A stretch of 64,000 nt of DNA, from assembly GCF_001640805.2 (NCBI RefSeq), contig NC_066838.1:11061132-11125131 (forward strand), given 5' to 3'. Under the pieces are notes generated by a model. It made no database searches. It was not told where the DNA came from and worked only from the letters and a program-made list of their open reading frames with translations. The position numbers were made by a program, and so were the translations under genes. This DNA is from Lates calcarifer (taxonomy: Eukaryota; Chordata; Actinopteri; Centropomidae). This document shows, one piece after another, positions 1-12,239 of the stretch (position 1 is its first letter; every line of letters starts with the position of its first letter).

Positions 1-47
1 GTGTATTTTGGTGATGCACAAAAAAGTTATAAAGTACTCACGCTCAC

Positions 48-138
48 CTGGTAGTTACACTCAGGGTCCATGCAGTGATAATGCTCTCTGTACTGGTAGG
101 CACAGTGCACGTGCCCACAGTGCTGACTTCCAGAGAAC
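48..138 (-). CDS. casz1: casz1 coding exon: first half of first castor zinc finger
   Basis: This 91-bp exon of zinc finger protein castor homolog 1 encodes [20 protein letters not shown] followed by [10 protein letters not shown]. This is near-identical to the first castor-type finger of vertebrate CASZ1 as I remember it. The acceptor (AG at 140-139, after a TTGGTTTTC tract) and the donor CAG|GTGAGC (GT at 47-46) define the ends. The exon starts in phase 2, completing the Arg codon begun in the 2929-2864 exon, and ends in phase 0. The Cys pair of the C2H2 unit (HC-x4-C) is present, but the partner histidines are in the next exon, outside the window, so the intron splits the finger. CASZ1 is a nuclear DNA-binding transcription factor for cardiac, vascular, retinal and neural lineages. 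The gene continues past the left edge. Confidence 0.97.
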
Positions 139-1469
139 CTGAAAACCAAGTTACAAGGAAACATTTCAACTGTTACACATTTTCAACAGCCACGGTGAGC
201 AGTGGAGAAAATGAAAGAAAAAGACTGGTTCAGAACCTGGGAAGACATGGTAGGAGCTTATCACATAGGGAGCAGTCACAGGAATGAAAAAGCTGAATGA
301 TAAAGCAGCTCAGAAAGATGTCAGCGTGATTTAAAAATAATTAACAGCAAATAAAGGATGATTAGTGAAGAAATTATTTGAAATTCCAAGAACAGCACAA
401 AATAAAACAGGTGAGGGAGTTTTCAAAGGCATTGTGCTCGTCTCACCTTCAAAGTAACACGGCTTGCACCTTCAAACTGACTTCTGCTTTCCACACTGCT
501 GTAACAATTTAACCGTCTGTCACACCAATTTCAGCCAAATTAGCTCCATTTATTTCCAAAGCAGCCGTAAGAGACACTTATTACACTGAAACCCTTTTCC
601 CTTGACACACATTCACACGCCCCATAACTACTTTATTTCTCAACGCTGTGAAAACCCTTGTCGAATCAATGCACAGTTCTTTCAGGTTAACCACAGTTTT
701 GCTCTGCAAGGGAAAGGGTCAAGTATCCTGAGACGTAGGAAGGTCTCTTGCCTACCTTTCACCTAAAAACCGTTTCACTCTCTCATCATGGAGTCCCAAA
801 AACCAGATTTTAATCTTGGCACTAGTTAAATGGAAAAAAAAAAAAAAAAAAGGCTGCCGCTTGCTACAGTACAGCCACTTTTACGGTGGTGATTATAAGC
901 CTGACGATGATGACTGTTAAAATCCTCCAATTACCAGTGAAAACACACAAATAAACATTTGCACTGCTGCTGCCAAGAGCTCCATCTGCAAGTGCAGGGG
1001 AGAGGGGGAAAAGGGGGCTAAGTAATATTTTTTCCATCTCTCTTTCTGTTTTTCCTTGTTAGGATTATCCCCGAGCTGCATTTACAGATCACTTTGCTGA
1101 GTTCATTAAGCTAATTGAACGGTATATCCACTACACTTTTTAAGTTGGCTGTGTGAGTGTATGTGCGAGTCTGGAAAATGGTGCTGGAGGTGGGAAGGGG
1201 GGGGGGCTTTGGAGAGGTTTGATGGATCTTTTAGAAAAGACCAAACCAGTCAAAACAAGTCGAAATATGTGCGTGCAATAAAGCCAACATATGCCCCACA
1301 CATTAGCATTTTCTATACTCTTCATTCACATACATACACATGCACGTACACACACGCACATTTACACTGATGAACACACAAAGCCCCCCCATCCTCCTGA
1401 GACTATGGCCCACCCTTCTGCTCATTGCCCAGCTGTATCACTTTGCCTCTGGACAATTCCCACTTGCCG

Positions 1470-1620
1470 CGTCAGGGGGCCTAATGGGCCGCTGCTATTC
1501 AGCAGCAGATTAAATATTAATATCGCCACGATACAGAGATTGCAGCGCATCTCCAGTTACAATAGAGATACACAGATCAAAGTGCCGAGGCAATAGTGGG
1601 TGCATGAAAGCATTTAAAGA
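1470..1620. promoter_or_regulatory. Candidate conserved non-coding element in casz1 intron
   Basis: This is a complex, repeat-free block inside a microsatellite-rich intron. It contains CTGCT/CAGCAG half-repeats next to GATTAAATATTAATATCG, and an ATCAAAG (TCF/LEF-like) core further along. Conservation is inferred from texture only; nothing was aligned. Confidence 0.25.
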
Positions 1621-1919
1621 GTGAAAACTGCAACTAAACACTACCAGGGAAGCTCTTTAAAACATCAAACTGTAGTGTGGCAAGGAGATGAAGAACTTTT
1701 TTCTCTCTTTTCACAAAGATTGGGTGCGAACACATTTACAAAGCTGGTTTTTAGTATTAGTGTGCACTCATTAGCCCTAGCTCCGAGGAGGACCATCCCC
1801 CTCCTCTACCTCCCCTCTCTGTGCTACATTTGCCCTTTTTATGAGCCCTCCTTTTCCATTTTTTTTCCTCCCTCCTCTTCTTTCCTTTCTCTTTTTTTTC
1901 CCAACCCCAACACGGAAAT

Positions 1920-2085
1920 TGAAACTGTATCTGGGCTTATCTGCAGCCTCCCCGTGCATCAACTGCCGAGATGTTTAGACAAATTTTATGCATTATGCAG
2001 CGCAAATATCAAAACAGTTCTTGGCAGTGCCAGCAGAAGCCTCATTAAAAATTCCTTAATTAAATCTTCTTGCAAAATGTAATCA
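1920..2085. promoter_or_regulatory. Candidate conserved non-coding element in casz1 intron
   Basis: This AT-rich, non-repetitive block contains TTATGCATTATGCAG, TCATTAAAAATTCCTTAATTAA and GTAATCAG homeodomain/POU-like cores. It ends directly before the (TG)n tract. The call is an inference from motif density. Confidence 0.25.
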
Positions 2086-2102
2086 GTCCAAGGAAGGGGT
2101 TT

Positions 2103-2164
2103 TGTGTGTGTGTGTACGTGTGTGTGCGTGTGTGTGTGTGTGTCTGTGTATGTGTATGTGTGTG
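2103..2164. repeat. (TG)n microsatellite
   Basis: An interrupted TG dinucleotide run with ACG, GCG and CTG interruptions, within a casz1 intron. Confidence 0.95.
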
Positions 2165-2863
2165 GAGAAGAGGATGTGTGTCTGTCAGTGCCAAGGCTTT
2201 GATTTGTGCCCTTCATGTTATGGCTTGGAGAAGTAATCATTAACGCCAAAGCCACTTTGCCTTTTCAAATGCTGTTTTTCTTTCTTTTTAAACGGAATAA
2301 ACAAACAAGTGATAATCACCTTTCTAGTGTCGGCTCAAAATGAATCCAGAATGAGGTACATCGTTCATGATTGTGTCCAGTGTCCATTGAAACCAAAGAT
2401 ACCTCCCCCTCCCCTGATGTTTTTGTCTCTGTTGGTGTGAGTGACTGACTTTTTAGATCAGTCAGCTCCTCGCGTGTTCAACAATAAACGGCAGAACTAA
2501 AGAAGAACCCGGCCTGAGCTCATATCCTCTCTGTGTCAGTCACAGCAAACGGCACAGATTTGCACAGAATTATGTTCTCCTCAATGTTTTAGTGCTATAC
2601 ACACTGTGAGCATTTATCCAACCAGTTACAGTAAGCTACCATCAAACCATTTCTCTTTCATTACCCCCCCATCCTTCTACTTCCTCTCAGCACATAAATT
2701 GGAGTCTTTTCTTAATTAATTTACTGCGCACAGAACATTTTCATCCCAGTCTACCATCTAGTTACATCACTGAATAAAACACACCATCAGTACATAAAAA
2801 AAAGTCCATCTCTGTTTTGGGTGTATTTTTTCATCGGTGTAGCACATTGAGGGATTTGCATAC

Positions 2864-2929
2864 CTGGCAATATATTTCTGGTAGAGGTTGATGTCGTCGC
2901 TGGCGGGTTTATCTGGTGGCAGGCCATTC
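2864..2929 (-). CDS. casz1: casz1 coding exon, 66 bp
   Basis: This short exon encodes (K)NGLPPDKPASDDINLYQK followed by YIA(R). It matches the CASZ1 segment that links the N-terminal domain to the zinc fingers (the human form is similar, with NGLPTDK and NIYQKYIAR). It is bounded by TTGCATTAG| on the acceptor side (AG at 2931-2930) and GCCAG|GTATGC on the donor side (GT at 2863-2862). It enters and leaves in phase 2: the first G completes the Lys codon from the 5015 exon, and the final AG joins the G of the 138 exon to make Arg. The exon is too short to be found from open-frame length and was identified by homology and phase. An octamer-like ATTTGCAT overlaps the donor side; I treat this as coincidence. 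Confidence 0.96.
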
Positions 2930-5014
2930 CTAATGCAACAGCAAACACAAAAGAGACAGGATTAATGGTTAGGTTGGGCTGCCTGTTGTTAATAAAAACA
3001 AACTGACACAATATTTACTTACAGGCCGCTCCCAAACTTTGGACTATCAATATACATTTTCTTGTGGCATAACAGCGTTTTCATGTGCCGTATGAATCAG
3101 GGATGTAAGGCGCACACTTTGATGCATGGTCTCCCAACCAATGAAAGGCAAAATGCAGGGAGCAAAGGGACATTAATCTTTTATGGGGGTATTTTGGTGA
3201 GTGCTCATATGCAAAACTGGATAATGGGGATGTGGAAGAAAAGCTCTGAAAAGGTCTTTTCTGATAATCTCTGAGGGCCTTGGCTCTAATGCTGATGTCA
3301 AGTTGTCTCCAATCAGTCTGGACTCGATTCAAACAAGGATGTAAGACAACACTGCAGCTTCAGATGCATATGGATCAAGCTAACTGACTTAGTACCGGTT
3401 TCAACTCAATCAAGCTGAGTTCCAAAGAAGAAATAAAGGGGAATTCATGACATTACAGAGGCATGCTGAGGAATGTTGTGTGCTTTTTGTCACCTGTGAT
3501 GTGACTGCCTTCATGGAGCTGGTAGCAGTACTGTCTCTAGATGTCATAATACAGTTATTGGTTCTGCTTGCTCCCTCTCAGGAATGGCATTTAGCTCCAT
3601 GTGAGCAGCTCCACACGGGGGATGACCTGAGGTTAATCTGGCCCAGAGGGGAGGATGTGCTGCCAGACATTCTCCCTAGCACCCCCTCTCCTCCCCGTAT
3701 ACAAGCACCAGACTGGGTCAGTTAGCCAAGCTTGCAGCTCCACTGAGCCCCAACCTGACAAAGGCCAAAGCCTGAGGGAGAGGTGCCTGAGGGCTCTTGA
3801 ACAGTGTCTTTGATAGGTCTTGACTAACTAGAGACAAGGTCAAAACCAATCAAACAGACTCTGGGAGCTGTTTCCTACTGGTAATGCACACGACTGTAGG
3901 CTAGCTCCCCAAACCCCTCGTTTGCTTCCTTTAAAGTGCACTCGTCAGGCAGTGTTGAGTCGGCCCCTGTGACTCGCCGGGAGGTTAGTCATGGCTCCAA
4001 AGTAATTAAAGGGAGAGTTGTTACACCCTAGCCAAACGAAAGAAGTCAGTCACTTTGCGATGACTGTGCTAAATCAGTCTCTACGGAGTGCTACAGCGAG
4101 TAAACACTTCATGTGCCTTCGCAACTCATCATGTCGTGGATCTATTGGGCGCTATGCGCTATTTCACACTACATTCCTGTTGGCTGCTGTGGAGGTAGCA
4201 ATTACCTTTGCGTTTGACTAACTGACTCACAGTAGCAGTTAAGTGTATGTGAGCTTCACATTAGCTCCAAGGTGTTCCACTGAGAGGCTGATCAGTGTGA
4301 AGAAGACAGACCTCTGAGCTTGGAATCTTTTCAATCCACCAGTAAACTTTAAATTGGAATTTTAATGACAGGTTATGTGATTTATTATCAGATGTCAAGT
4401 ATGCATTGTTTTTGTGCAAACAAATAATGCAGTATGTCATAAAATATTTGGGTCAGAAAGCACACGGGATGTGTCCCATCATCTCTTGTCCCCCTAGTCC
4501 TCTATATGTTATCACCTTATTGTTAACTCCGCTAAGGAGGTCATCTTTTCTGCACCATCTCTATTTGATATTTTGTTTGTTAGCTGGAGAACTTGAAATC
4601 TACTGAACAGATCTCTGTCACATTTAGTGTGAAGTTCAGTCATGACCCAAGGAGTAAAATTTTAATCTAATTTATCTCCTCGACTACTACATATCTATTC
4701 ATCCAGGCCACAGCCATTTTTGGCTGCAGAGAATTTCTGCCATTTTGAATTGTTTTTGCAAAACGCTTATTTGACAAAATGAACAGATGCTGAAGTAGTA
4801 AAATGTAATGCCATTTCCACCATGGATGGCACTATAGCCACATGATAGATTTAGTGACTTGTTTAAAAGTTTGCACAATTGCACAATATTATAAGTCAAT
4901 CAGCATTATCTATCTCTATTTGTATTTTTGATACAGATGAAAAATGTATTAAAACAAATTAAAAGCATTGTCTGTGCTTTCTAATTTGATATGACCATGT
5001 TGGAGAAGACTTAC
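2930..5014 (-). other. casz1: casz1 intron, 2.1 kb
   Basis: Intron between the 901-bp and 66-bp exons, running from GT at 5014-5013 (GTAAGT) to AG at 2931-2930. The sequence is mixed-composition with no notable simple repeats and no recognisable gene. The open frames inside it (for example near 3447-3725) have no recognisable domains. Confidence 0.9.
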
Positions 5015-5915
5015 TTAACGGAGGACACAGTGCCTGTGGTGATGGAGTCAGTCTTGGAAAAGCTGGACTTCAGGTAGTCGGAGGCAGTGAAGCTTATGTG
5101 TCCTGTCTGGTCCATTGTGAGCCCCGGAGTGATGCTGGCCCCACCTGCACCCACAGTGGGAACACCAGGAGCTCCTGGGTTGCCCGGTGCCGTAGCGAGG
5201 ACATTGGGCATCAGTGAAGCCTCGGGATTCCCTGGCATCAGCTTCTGAATTGTTCTGATGTCATACTTCGAAGGGCGGCCCACTTTGCCAGTTTTAAAGG
5301 CGATGGCGCCGCCCATGTCAGGGTTGCCCTCACCTGGCTTGAAGAGGTGCAGAAACTTTACGTTCTCCAGGTCATACTTGGAGGGTCGCTTGTAAGCATT
5401 ACCGTTCTGCTGCTGTAGGCTCTCACCCATCTTCAGCTTCTGAATAAAGAAGTCATACTTTGAGGCTCGGGACGCCATGTTCTGCATGTGAGAGGGATTG
5501 GGTGGCTGAGACGCGCCCAGCTGAGGTCCTCCTGGCTGTTTGTGGTCCAGGCTGGAGGGGTAGATCTGTGCCTCGGCCCCTGGGAGGCACCCGGAGGTCT
5601 GGAGCATGGTAGCATTCTTGTCTTGGGCCAGTTTTGAGTTGAGGTCGTCTGGTTTGGGTGGGGAAGCATGCATGGGCCAAGGTAGGGTCTCGCCGGCTTT
5701 AAGCTTGCGGATGTACTCTTCGTACTTGGAGAAGCGGGCACGCCGTGAGGCCTCCTCACTGCTGAGGGATGAGGGGTCTGAGGTAGCGGCTTTGAGCTTC
5801 TCAAAGCTGATCTTCTTGGTCAGCTCATCCCTTACTTGCTGGTCATCATAACCGAACATTCCCAAAAACTCATTCATGGTGTTGGCTGCATAGTCTCGCA
5901 GGGCAGATGCTTCTC
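5015..5915 (-). CDS. casz1: casz1 large N-terminal exon with SKYD-type repeats
   Basis: This 901-bp exon encodes about 300 residues of castor homolog 1. It opens with (G)[19 protein letters not shown] and ends with [13 protein letters not shown](K), both strongly matching vertebrate CASZ1. Counting from the MAAKRK methionine it covers residues about 173-473. Four copies of a basic SKY(D/E) motif followed by a hydrophobic/KL core occur at residues about 235, 324, 351 and 388. They are separated by Pro/Gly/Ser-rich, probably disordered linkers; the C-terminal linker is a PG-rich stretch. The region lies N-terminal to the zinc fingers and has no recognised enzymatic fold. The acceptor is TTTTCCTCTGCAG| (AG at 5917-5916) and the donor is TTAA|GTAAGT. 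It begins in phase 1 and ends in phase 2, fitting both neighbours exactly. Open-frame codons beyond both ends are intronic. Confidence 0.97.
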
Positions 5916-8908
5916 CTGCAGAGGAAAACAGAAGAGAGCTCTTATAATTCAACTGCATTCATATTTTTCCTTTTAAAGCTGCTGCCAGTAAAGTTGAAAA
6001 CGTAATTAGTTTTAAGTTTAGTAAACCTTAGAGTCCCTTGTTGGTGCTGTCTGGCATTACTGTAATGAAGTCTTTACTTACTAAAACAGCATATACAAAT
6101 ATTAGTGTGTTTTTTCATGTGAGTTGTGAAACTGCAACAAACTTGCAGCTTGAGACATTCGTAGCCAAATTCAGGTCACTATATCAGTCTACCAAATGGT
6201 TCCCTCTTGCTTCATTTTGACTGATGCTTGCTTGACAACTGTTACACTATTGCTACACTTTGTAGCTAAAACCGACAGTCTGTGTTTGACAATAAATGTT
6301 TTTGTTTGGCATCAAATATATTGGTTATAAATGGATTAATCTGGCAAAGTAGCTTTGTTTTTGAAGTGTTGAATATATTTTGTTGGCCCAATTAATGAAA
6401 CAATGCTATCACACCTCACCATTTTGGCAAACACACTGTGACATTGAGATAATGGAAGAACAACATCTACTACATTATAGTGTATCCATTTTTCTGAACA
6501 ATGAGTGTTTATGATTGATGTGATGCCATTATCCTTGTTACTTCAGAACTGTAGTAAATTTAACCACAGGAAAAGTGATTCTCCACTGCATGCTACAGTA
6601 CACACCAACATCTGTACATGCTGTCTACCTATGTGCCTACAAACAAGCAGTCTGAGGCAATGCTCTTCCTGTTTTGGTTGCACTATAAGTCAGTTCTGCA
6701 GAATTTGCAGGTGACTGTACTGAAGGACACACTGAATAAACAAACTTTTTTTCTGATTTTCTATGCTCATTCTGTTATGCTGTCAGAATTTAATGAGATA
6801 GTTAATTTTGAGGGTAATATTTTCAACAGATATTCTACACGTATGAGCTTGTATTATAATATTATCATATTGGAGGAAAAAAATATACAAAAGAAACTTT
6901 AGAAAAAACCCTCTGTTTATACAGCTTCTTAAAACTGAAGTAACACTATCAGCACATTTAACTGTAAATTTTTACATAATGACTGATGCTGAACATTATT
7001 AAAATGATAGAACTATCACTACTATCTGCAGAGAAATTATGGCTTGTTAAGTGCATTTCATAAAATCCCCTGTGAAGCTTGGTGTAAGGCATTTTAAAAT
7101 AGCATGATTATTGTGTCACCTTCAAAAGTGAACAGAATGAATCCTTTCCTCTTTTTACACATTTGTGAACTGAAACATCACTTTCATTTTAAGAGTCCAT
7201 TAAATTGGACAACTTCCCCAAGGACATAGCGAAATATAGTCAATGTATAGTTTAATTGCATTATGTGGAGATTAATTCTGGCCCATTAACTTTCATCCAG
7301 GTTAGTGCAAGGGGTCAGAGAGTGGGGAAAAGGGAAAAATGATTTGGCCTGAAAGCAGTGGAGGGACAAAGCTCTGCATAAAGAAGGAGAGCATGGGGTA
7401 AAAGGGACAGAGAAAGGGTAATGTGAGAGAGAAACAAAGAAAAAAAGAGACAAGGACGATCCGTGAGGCAGCTTTTCCCCAAACAGTTGCGTTTGCTGAT
7501 CCAACGCAATTTCAAAAATCTCTTGTTGTGTCAGTTTGCATGTCAGGCAGGATACCAGAACACAGACATGCTAGTAATGTATCAGATGATAAATTAACCT
7601 GGATCATTTAAAACCTTTGGCCATCTTAACTCATCACTGGCACAGGACCAAGGTTCAAATTCTTTTTTTTTTTAAATGCTTTATTGCTTTTTTCACCACC
7701 AAAGCACACATGAGCTGGTGAGAGGTAATACTACCCACCACCCGGGTAATTAATACACAAATATTTCTGCTCTTGTCTCAGATTTCTCAGTTATTGCTAA
7801 ATCAGTCGCTGTGCCCTGCTTTTCACATCTCCTGCGCAGCATGTAAAATAATCCCTAAATTTCCACGCACTGCGTTGGGGTTGCTTCTCTGCGCCCTGGA
7901 TCAGTATGAAAGAGTATCTGGTGGATCGAAAGGGCATGAAAAATTTAAGAGAAATGGATCAGGTACAGTATGCGAGAGGAAATACCTGCATGTTTGCTAC
8001 AGATCATTTTATCAAATCTACCTTGTTTTCACATGTACTGAAACCACAGAGTGACATACTGTATATACAAGTATTTACTGCATGGTACAATACAATTTAC
8101 CTTGTTCTATAGTTAAGGTTTAGTTTTTCCTTCAGCTAGTAAACTGACATGATTTGAAACATTGTTTTATATACATCTGGCCATGTCCATTTATAATATC
8201 ATTTGTCTAAACATTCCTCTCATTTGATTTAGGTGTTTAGAACCTTAGTGCCAGTTGGATTTTACTGCTACTGTATTTATAAGGGCATCTCGGGTCACAG
8301 TATATCATATAACTCTAAAGTTAGGGGCCACCCGCCCACACCAATATGAGTTAGAAACTACACTACAACTACACTGTACTGAGTGAACATATTATATTTT
8401 TTTAAAGGTAGAAAAAACATGCTTTGATGGGAATCATATTTCAAAATTTCCAAATGAAACAAATTAAAGATCGCTCTCATCTCTAAAAAATAAAAAATGT
8501 CACAGTTGATTCTGTATTTACTGTGAATAGTTTCAGGCTTGTTGACGGTTGCTTTGGAGTCAGTACCAAATTAAAAAAAAAAAAAAAACATCTATAATTT
8601 TAGTTGAAGAGTCAATTGGTAATTATTGCAGAGAGACTAGTGGTTTCTGTCACGGGAGCACTGACATCCCTTTTTTCATATTCTGTTTGCTTAAGGTACT
8701 ATCATTGCCTTCTCCAAAAAAAAAAAAGAAAAAAGAAAAGGATCGTGACTGGAACCGACAGGAGATAACCTTTTTAAAACACCATGTAAATGAGTTTTCT
8801 ACTCAAGTCCTAACTGGTTGCTTCTTAATGATATCATGAGACACCAAGTGGGAAACTATGTGTGGTGTATAGAGATTGGTGTAGAGTTAGATTGGCCCAA
8901 CTGCTATT

Positions 8909-8941
8909 ATAATAAATAAATAAAATAAATAAATAAATAAA
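8909..8941. repeat. (AAAT)n microsatellite
   Basis: Tandem AAAT units with minor interruptions in a casz1 intron. Confidence 0.85.
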
Positions 8942-9609
8942 CCTCTTTTTCTTTTTCTCTCGTCATCTCGTCAACACATGTGACATTTCCCTCTGCATTC
9001 TCTCTAGTGGCACTGGAAAATCTACAAAGAAGTGGCTCCTAATCTCGACACTTCACAGGGGCAAAATCCAACACACAACTCAGACCTGCCCTGTCTATAT
9101 TTGAGGCAATTAGGCCACATTTTTCCTCCTAGATATGATAACAGATGGGCATTATATCTTCTTTTGGCTGACCAAACATGGCCATCGGTGTGGCATAGCT
9201 TCCCTGCTCACAGGACTGAGAGGCAGAGGTGTCGCTGATGATAAAGGTGCATGCTAGTGGCTATATATGGACTAATCTAGAGTTTGAATACCCTCTAAAG
9301 GGCGTCAGTTTTGTACCACACATGCACAATGTAAACCGTTTGCTTTAAGAAAATGTTTTAATACTGTGCAGTGCTTTCAGTGAAGTTCAGTCAAGGAAAG
9401 TTTTGAATAGTGGAATTCTTTTATATGGTACAATCATTTAAATGGAGTTTTAAAAAACCAATTTGTGTTCATGTGAGTGAATTAGTTTAAGTGTGCTTTG
9501 TTTAAATGGACAGTGGTATCCTAATAAAGAGTTGGTTTGAATAAATGACATTATGTGCATTTGTTTGGACTAATTTGACACACACACAAAACTGCACGGA
9601 GCTTCAAAC

Positions 9610-9990
9610 TTCCCCGCTGTTTGGTTAGTTAATTAACAGGCAGTAAATAGAGAGGGCTTTGAAATAGCTTGAAATGAACAATAACCTTTTACAGTGAACC
9701 CAGAATTGCAAATGGAAGTCATGGTCAAGCCTGTTTGATCCATCGCTATGAGCATCTCTGTCATTGCTTTCATAGTTTTTATTCATTGGTTTTTCCATTG
9801 ACTGGCTTATGAGGGCTCTAATGCGACATCTAAATTATCTAGGAAAAGTATTCTGGGGTTTTGCACTGATAGGAAATCCGCACGATGCCTCAATGTGAGG
9901 AGTTAAATGTTTTGAAGGTCGCAGTTTCTCTCATTGATCTTGCAATGTTTGTTAATTACATTGTCACTGATGTTGTGAGAGATAATTAAG
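9610..9990. promoter_or_regulatory. Candidate conserved non-coding element in casz1 intron
   Basis: A repeat-free block with TTAGTTAATTAACAGG, ATTCATTGG, TAAATTATC and TTAATTACATTG cores. Homeodomain-like sites are unusually dense compared with the surrounding intron. The call rests on composition and motif density only. Confidence 0.25.
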
Positions 9991-11678
9991 CCACTATGTT
10001 TATATGCATAATTATGTGCACTCCGCATCAGCCTTTGAAAGACAGCGGAGAGAGACAGAGAGAGAGAGGGGGAAAAAAATGTTTTAATTGTGAGCTGAGC
10101 AGAAACATGGCAATATAGATGCCCTAGTTACAATCAACAAAGAGCAACTCTGAAAAAAAAACACACACACACTAAAGACAAGATTTGCAACTGATGCAGT
10201 ATGCTCTCCCTGCAGTCTTCAAACACTTTGGCTTTGTTGTGAGATGTAAAGTAGTAAAGGAGCCAGTGGAGGGAAAGGTGTAGGCCTTCTACACAACAGT
10301 AATACATATTTACAGACAGGCTTTTTTATGGCCATGAAATACACACAAAATGACTAATTAAAACCACAAAGCCTTTTTCATTTGCCTCTGAAATGAAACC
10401 TGCTTCATTTTCTGAGAAGCCCCTGCCCCCAATTCTGTGTGGCCAGAGCTGCTGCTATACAGTTGGTGAAAACAAAATGAAATAGAGACAAAAAGAGCAT
10501 GTGTACATGACTCTGAGGCAGATACCTGAACCTAGATGAAAGACCAAAAAACTGTTAAACTGAGGTGAGCAAGCACAAAACAAAACTTGTTTTTGTACCA
10601 CAACAACCGGTTTCGCTTGCAAATTGCTGCCCCCCCCCCACCCCCCATCTGGCTGTCTGTGAAACAGGCTTTATCTATTCATATAACCGAGCAATGTTTT
10701 TTTTCTCCTTTTTACAGCTCTGTGTTTTAACTTCTGCTATACAAAGGCCAATATCTCATATAGTGCGTATGTGTCTAGTTTCAAGGGTCACAAAGTGTGT
10801 AACTGTAAAGGGCACTTTCTTAAAAGATTGTTTGTGCTGTTAACACATACTCTTGCTACTTCAGCATGACTGTTAGAAGTCTCTACCAGCTTTATCTATT
10901 TGATAATCAGTAAATTATACTGAGGGAACATCATGTCACAATTAACCAGAGGTTATTATGAGTCATTTACAAGAGCACATAGTATTAAGGAATTTATTAA
11001 AATATGTTAATGCCTGCTAACAATAAATATATAGAGTCATTGTTCGTTTGTGAGTAGACAAAACAATATTTATGGTTCTGCAATACAACTTCCCGATTTC
11101 TGACTTTATTTGACAACTGATCTCTTGGATTTGACAACTGTGAAAAACCCCCCGAACTCCTCCAAGGCAGACAACGACTCCATGTAATAGAGGAGCTTGA
11201 AGCAGTGGCTAAGTTTAGTGAGCTTAGGGAAAAATCAAAGACTCAATATGTAATCCTGGGTGTAATATGAAGCTTAGCCTGGCCCTGCCATGCGCTGTTG
11301 GCCCACAGCTGCTGGGAGAGTGCATAAACGGCCTTACATTGTAAGCCTACTCCCATTTATGAATTTCTTCGTACAGTTAACCACACACTGACAAGTTACA
11401 GTTTCACCTCCCACCCTGGCCCGCCAGTTGAATCTGTCTTTAGGGTAATAATGTCACTGGCTATTCATAATGTAACTCTAGAGTGTGTCTTTCCAATAAT
11501 GGGCACACTTAAGCTTATGTGGATGTGGCAATGTCACCCGCCTTTTATCTAAGTCTTTGCCCCTTAATACTATGGAGTTGAGTGTTTTGAAGGGCAAAGG
11601 TAATGTTGGTTTAAGATGCATATGAAGGGTCAAGTATAAATCAGAGTGTCACAGGGAGGACAGAGTGTCATAGTGTAC

Positions 11679-12239
11679 CTGGAGAGGAGAAAGGTGCTTG
11701 CCGACTCTGGGCCTCGCCTGGTGGCAGGTAGGTGTCGTCTTTTGAAGGCCTGTCTTCAGCCTCTTTGTCGTCACGGTAACTGCCATCCTGAGACCCCGTT
11801 GTGGGCTCGGCCTCCTCTGCATTGTCTTCTTCATCGCTGCAGCCTTTGGGCTGTACCATGTACACGCCCTCGGGAGGGCCGTCTTCGTCATTGCTGACTT
11901 TAAGTTCATGCTCCTGATCGTCCTCAGGAGCTGGCGGCTCATCGCCGTACTCGCCGTTGACCCACTTCTCGATGGCCTCGCGTCTCTTCTGGTCCTCCTC
12001 CAGGCTCTGAGTTAGGCTCAGGCTCTCGGGGAAGTTGGTCTCATTGTCATCATAGTGGGAACTGCCACGCTCGCTGTTTTCTGCTACACTCTGGTCTCCC
12101 TCGGCGTTCTGGGAGCTGCTGTCGAACACCACCTGACGGCTCAGCTTGGCACAGATAGCATTGAGTTTTAGGCCACCTTTCCTTTTGGCGGCCATCTTGG
12201 ATTTTCCTGAGGTCGTTTCAGTGCATAAACTCCTTTCAG
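11679..12239 (-). CDS. casz1: casz1 N-terminal coding exon (NLS / co-repressor-recruiting segment)
   Basis: This 561-bp exon encodes the N-terminus of castor homolog 1. From the ATG at 12195-12193 it reads MAAKRKGGLKLNAICAKLSR, then an acidic Ser-rich stretch, then the conserved blocks REAIEKWVNGEY and PPEGVYMVQPKGCSDEEDNA. In mammalian CASZ1 the basic KRKGGLK patch lies in the segment reported to carry nuclear-localisation and NuRD-recruitment activity (established knowledge, from memory). The donor is TCTCCAG|GTACAC. The acceptor is TTTCCATCAG| (AG at 12241-12240), entering in phase 1. Upstream of MAAKRK the frame stays open as (A)ERSLCTETTSGKSK, which lines up with the remembered human AEGTRCTDPPAGKPA. 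The upstream codons are therefore probably translated from an earlier exon, and the MAAKRK ATG (context CCAAGATGG) would be an internal or alternative start. Confidence 0.95.

Larger units (their letters stand above)
139..2863 (-). other. casz1: casz1 intron, 2.7 kb
   Basis: The intron lies between the 66-bp exon and the first zinc-finger exon; its ends are set by GT (2863-2862) and AG (140-139). It holds a poly-A run near 834-850, a CA-rich patch near 1331-1380, a (TG)n microsatellite at 2103-2164 and two AT-rich enhancer-like blocks listed separately. No other coding signal is visible. Confidence 0.9.
5916..11678 (-). other. casz1: casz1 intron, 5.8 kb
   Basis: Intron from GT at 11678-11677 (CCAG|GTACAC) to AG at 5917-5916. 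It contains poly-A tracts near 8573-8588 and 8718-8737, an (AAAT)n tract near 8909-8941, a GA-rich patch near 10049-10071, and an enhancer-like block near 9610-9990. No additional coding exon is recognised on either strand. Confidence 0.9.

Noticed and set aside
5433..5851. Open frames in other frames and strand over the large casz1 exon
   Set aside because: Shadows of the genuine casz1 coding frame.
7652..7662. B-box-like GGTTCAAATTC on the plus strand
   Set aside because: No A-box at suitable distance and no tRNA fold.
11646..11942. Open frames opposite and overlapping the N-terminal casz1 exon
   Set aside because: The casz1 frame has clear homology and splice phases; the others have none.
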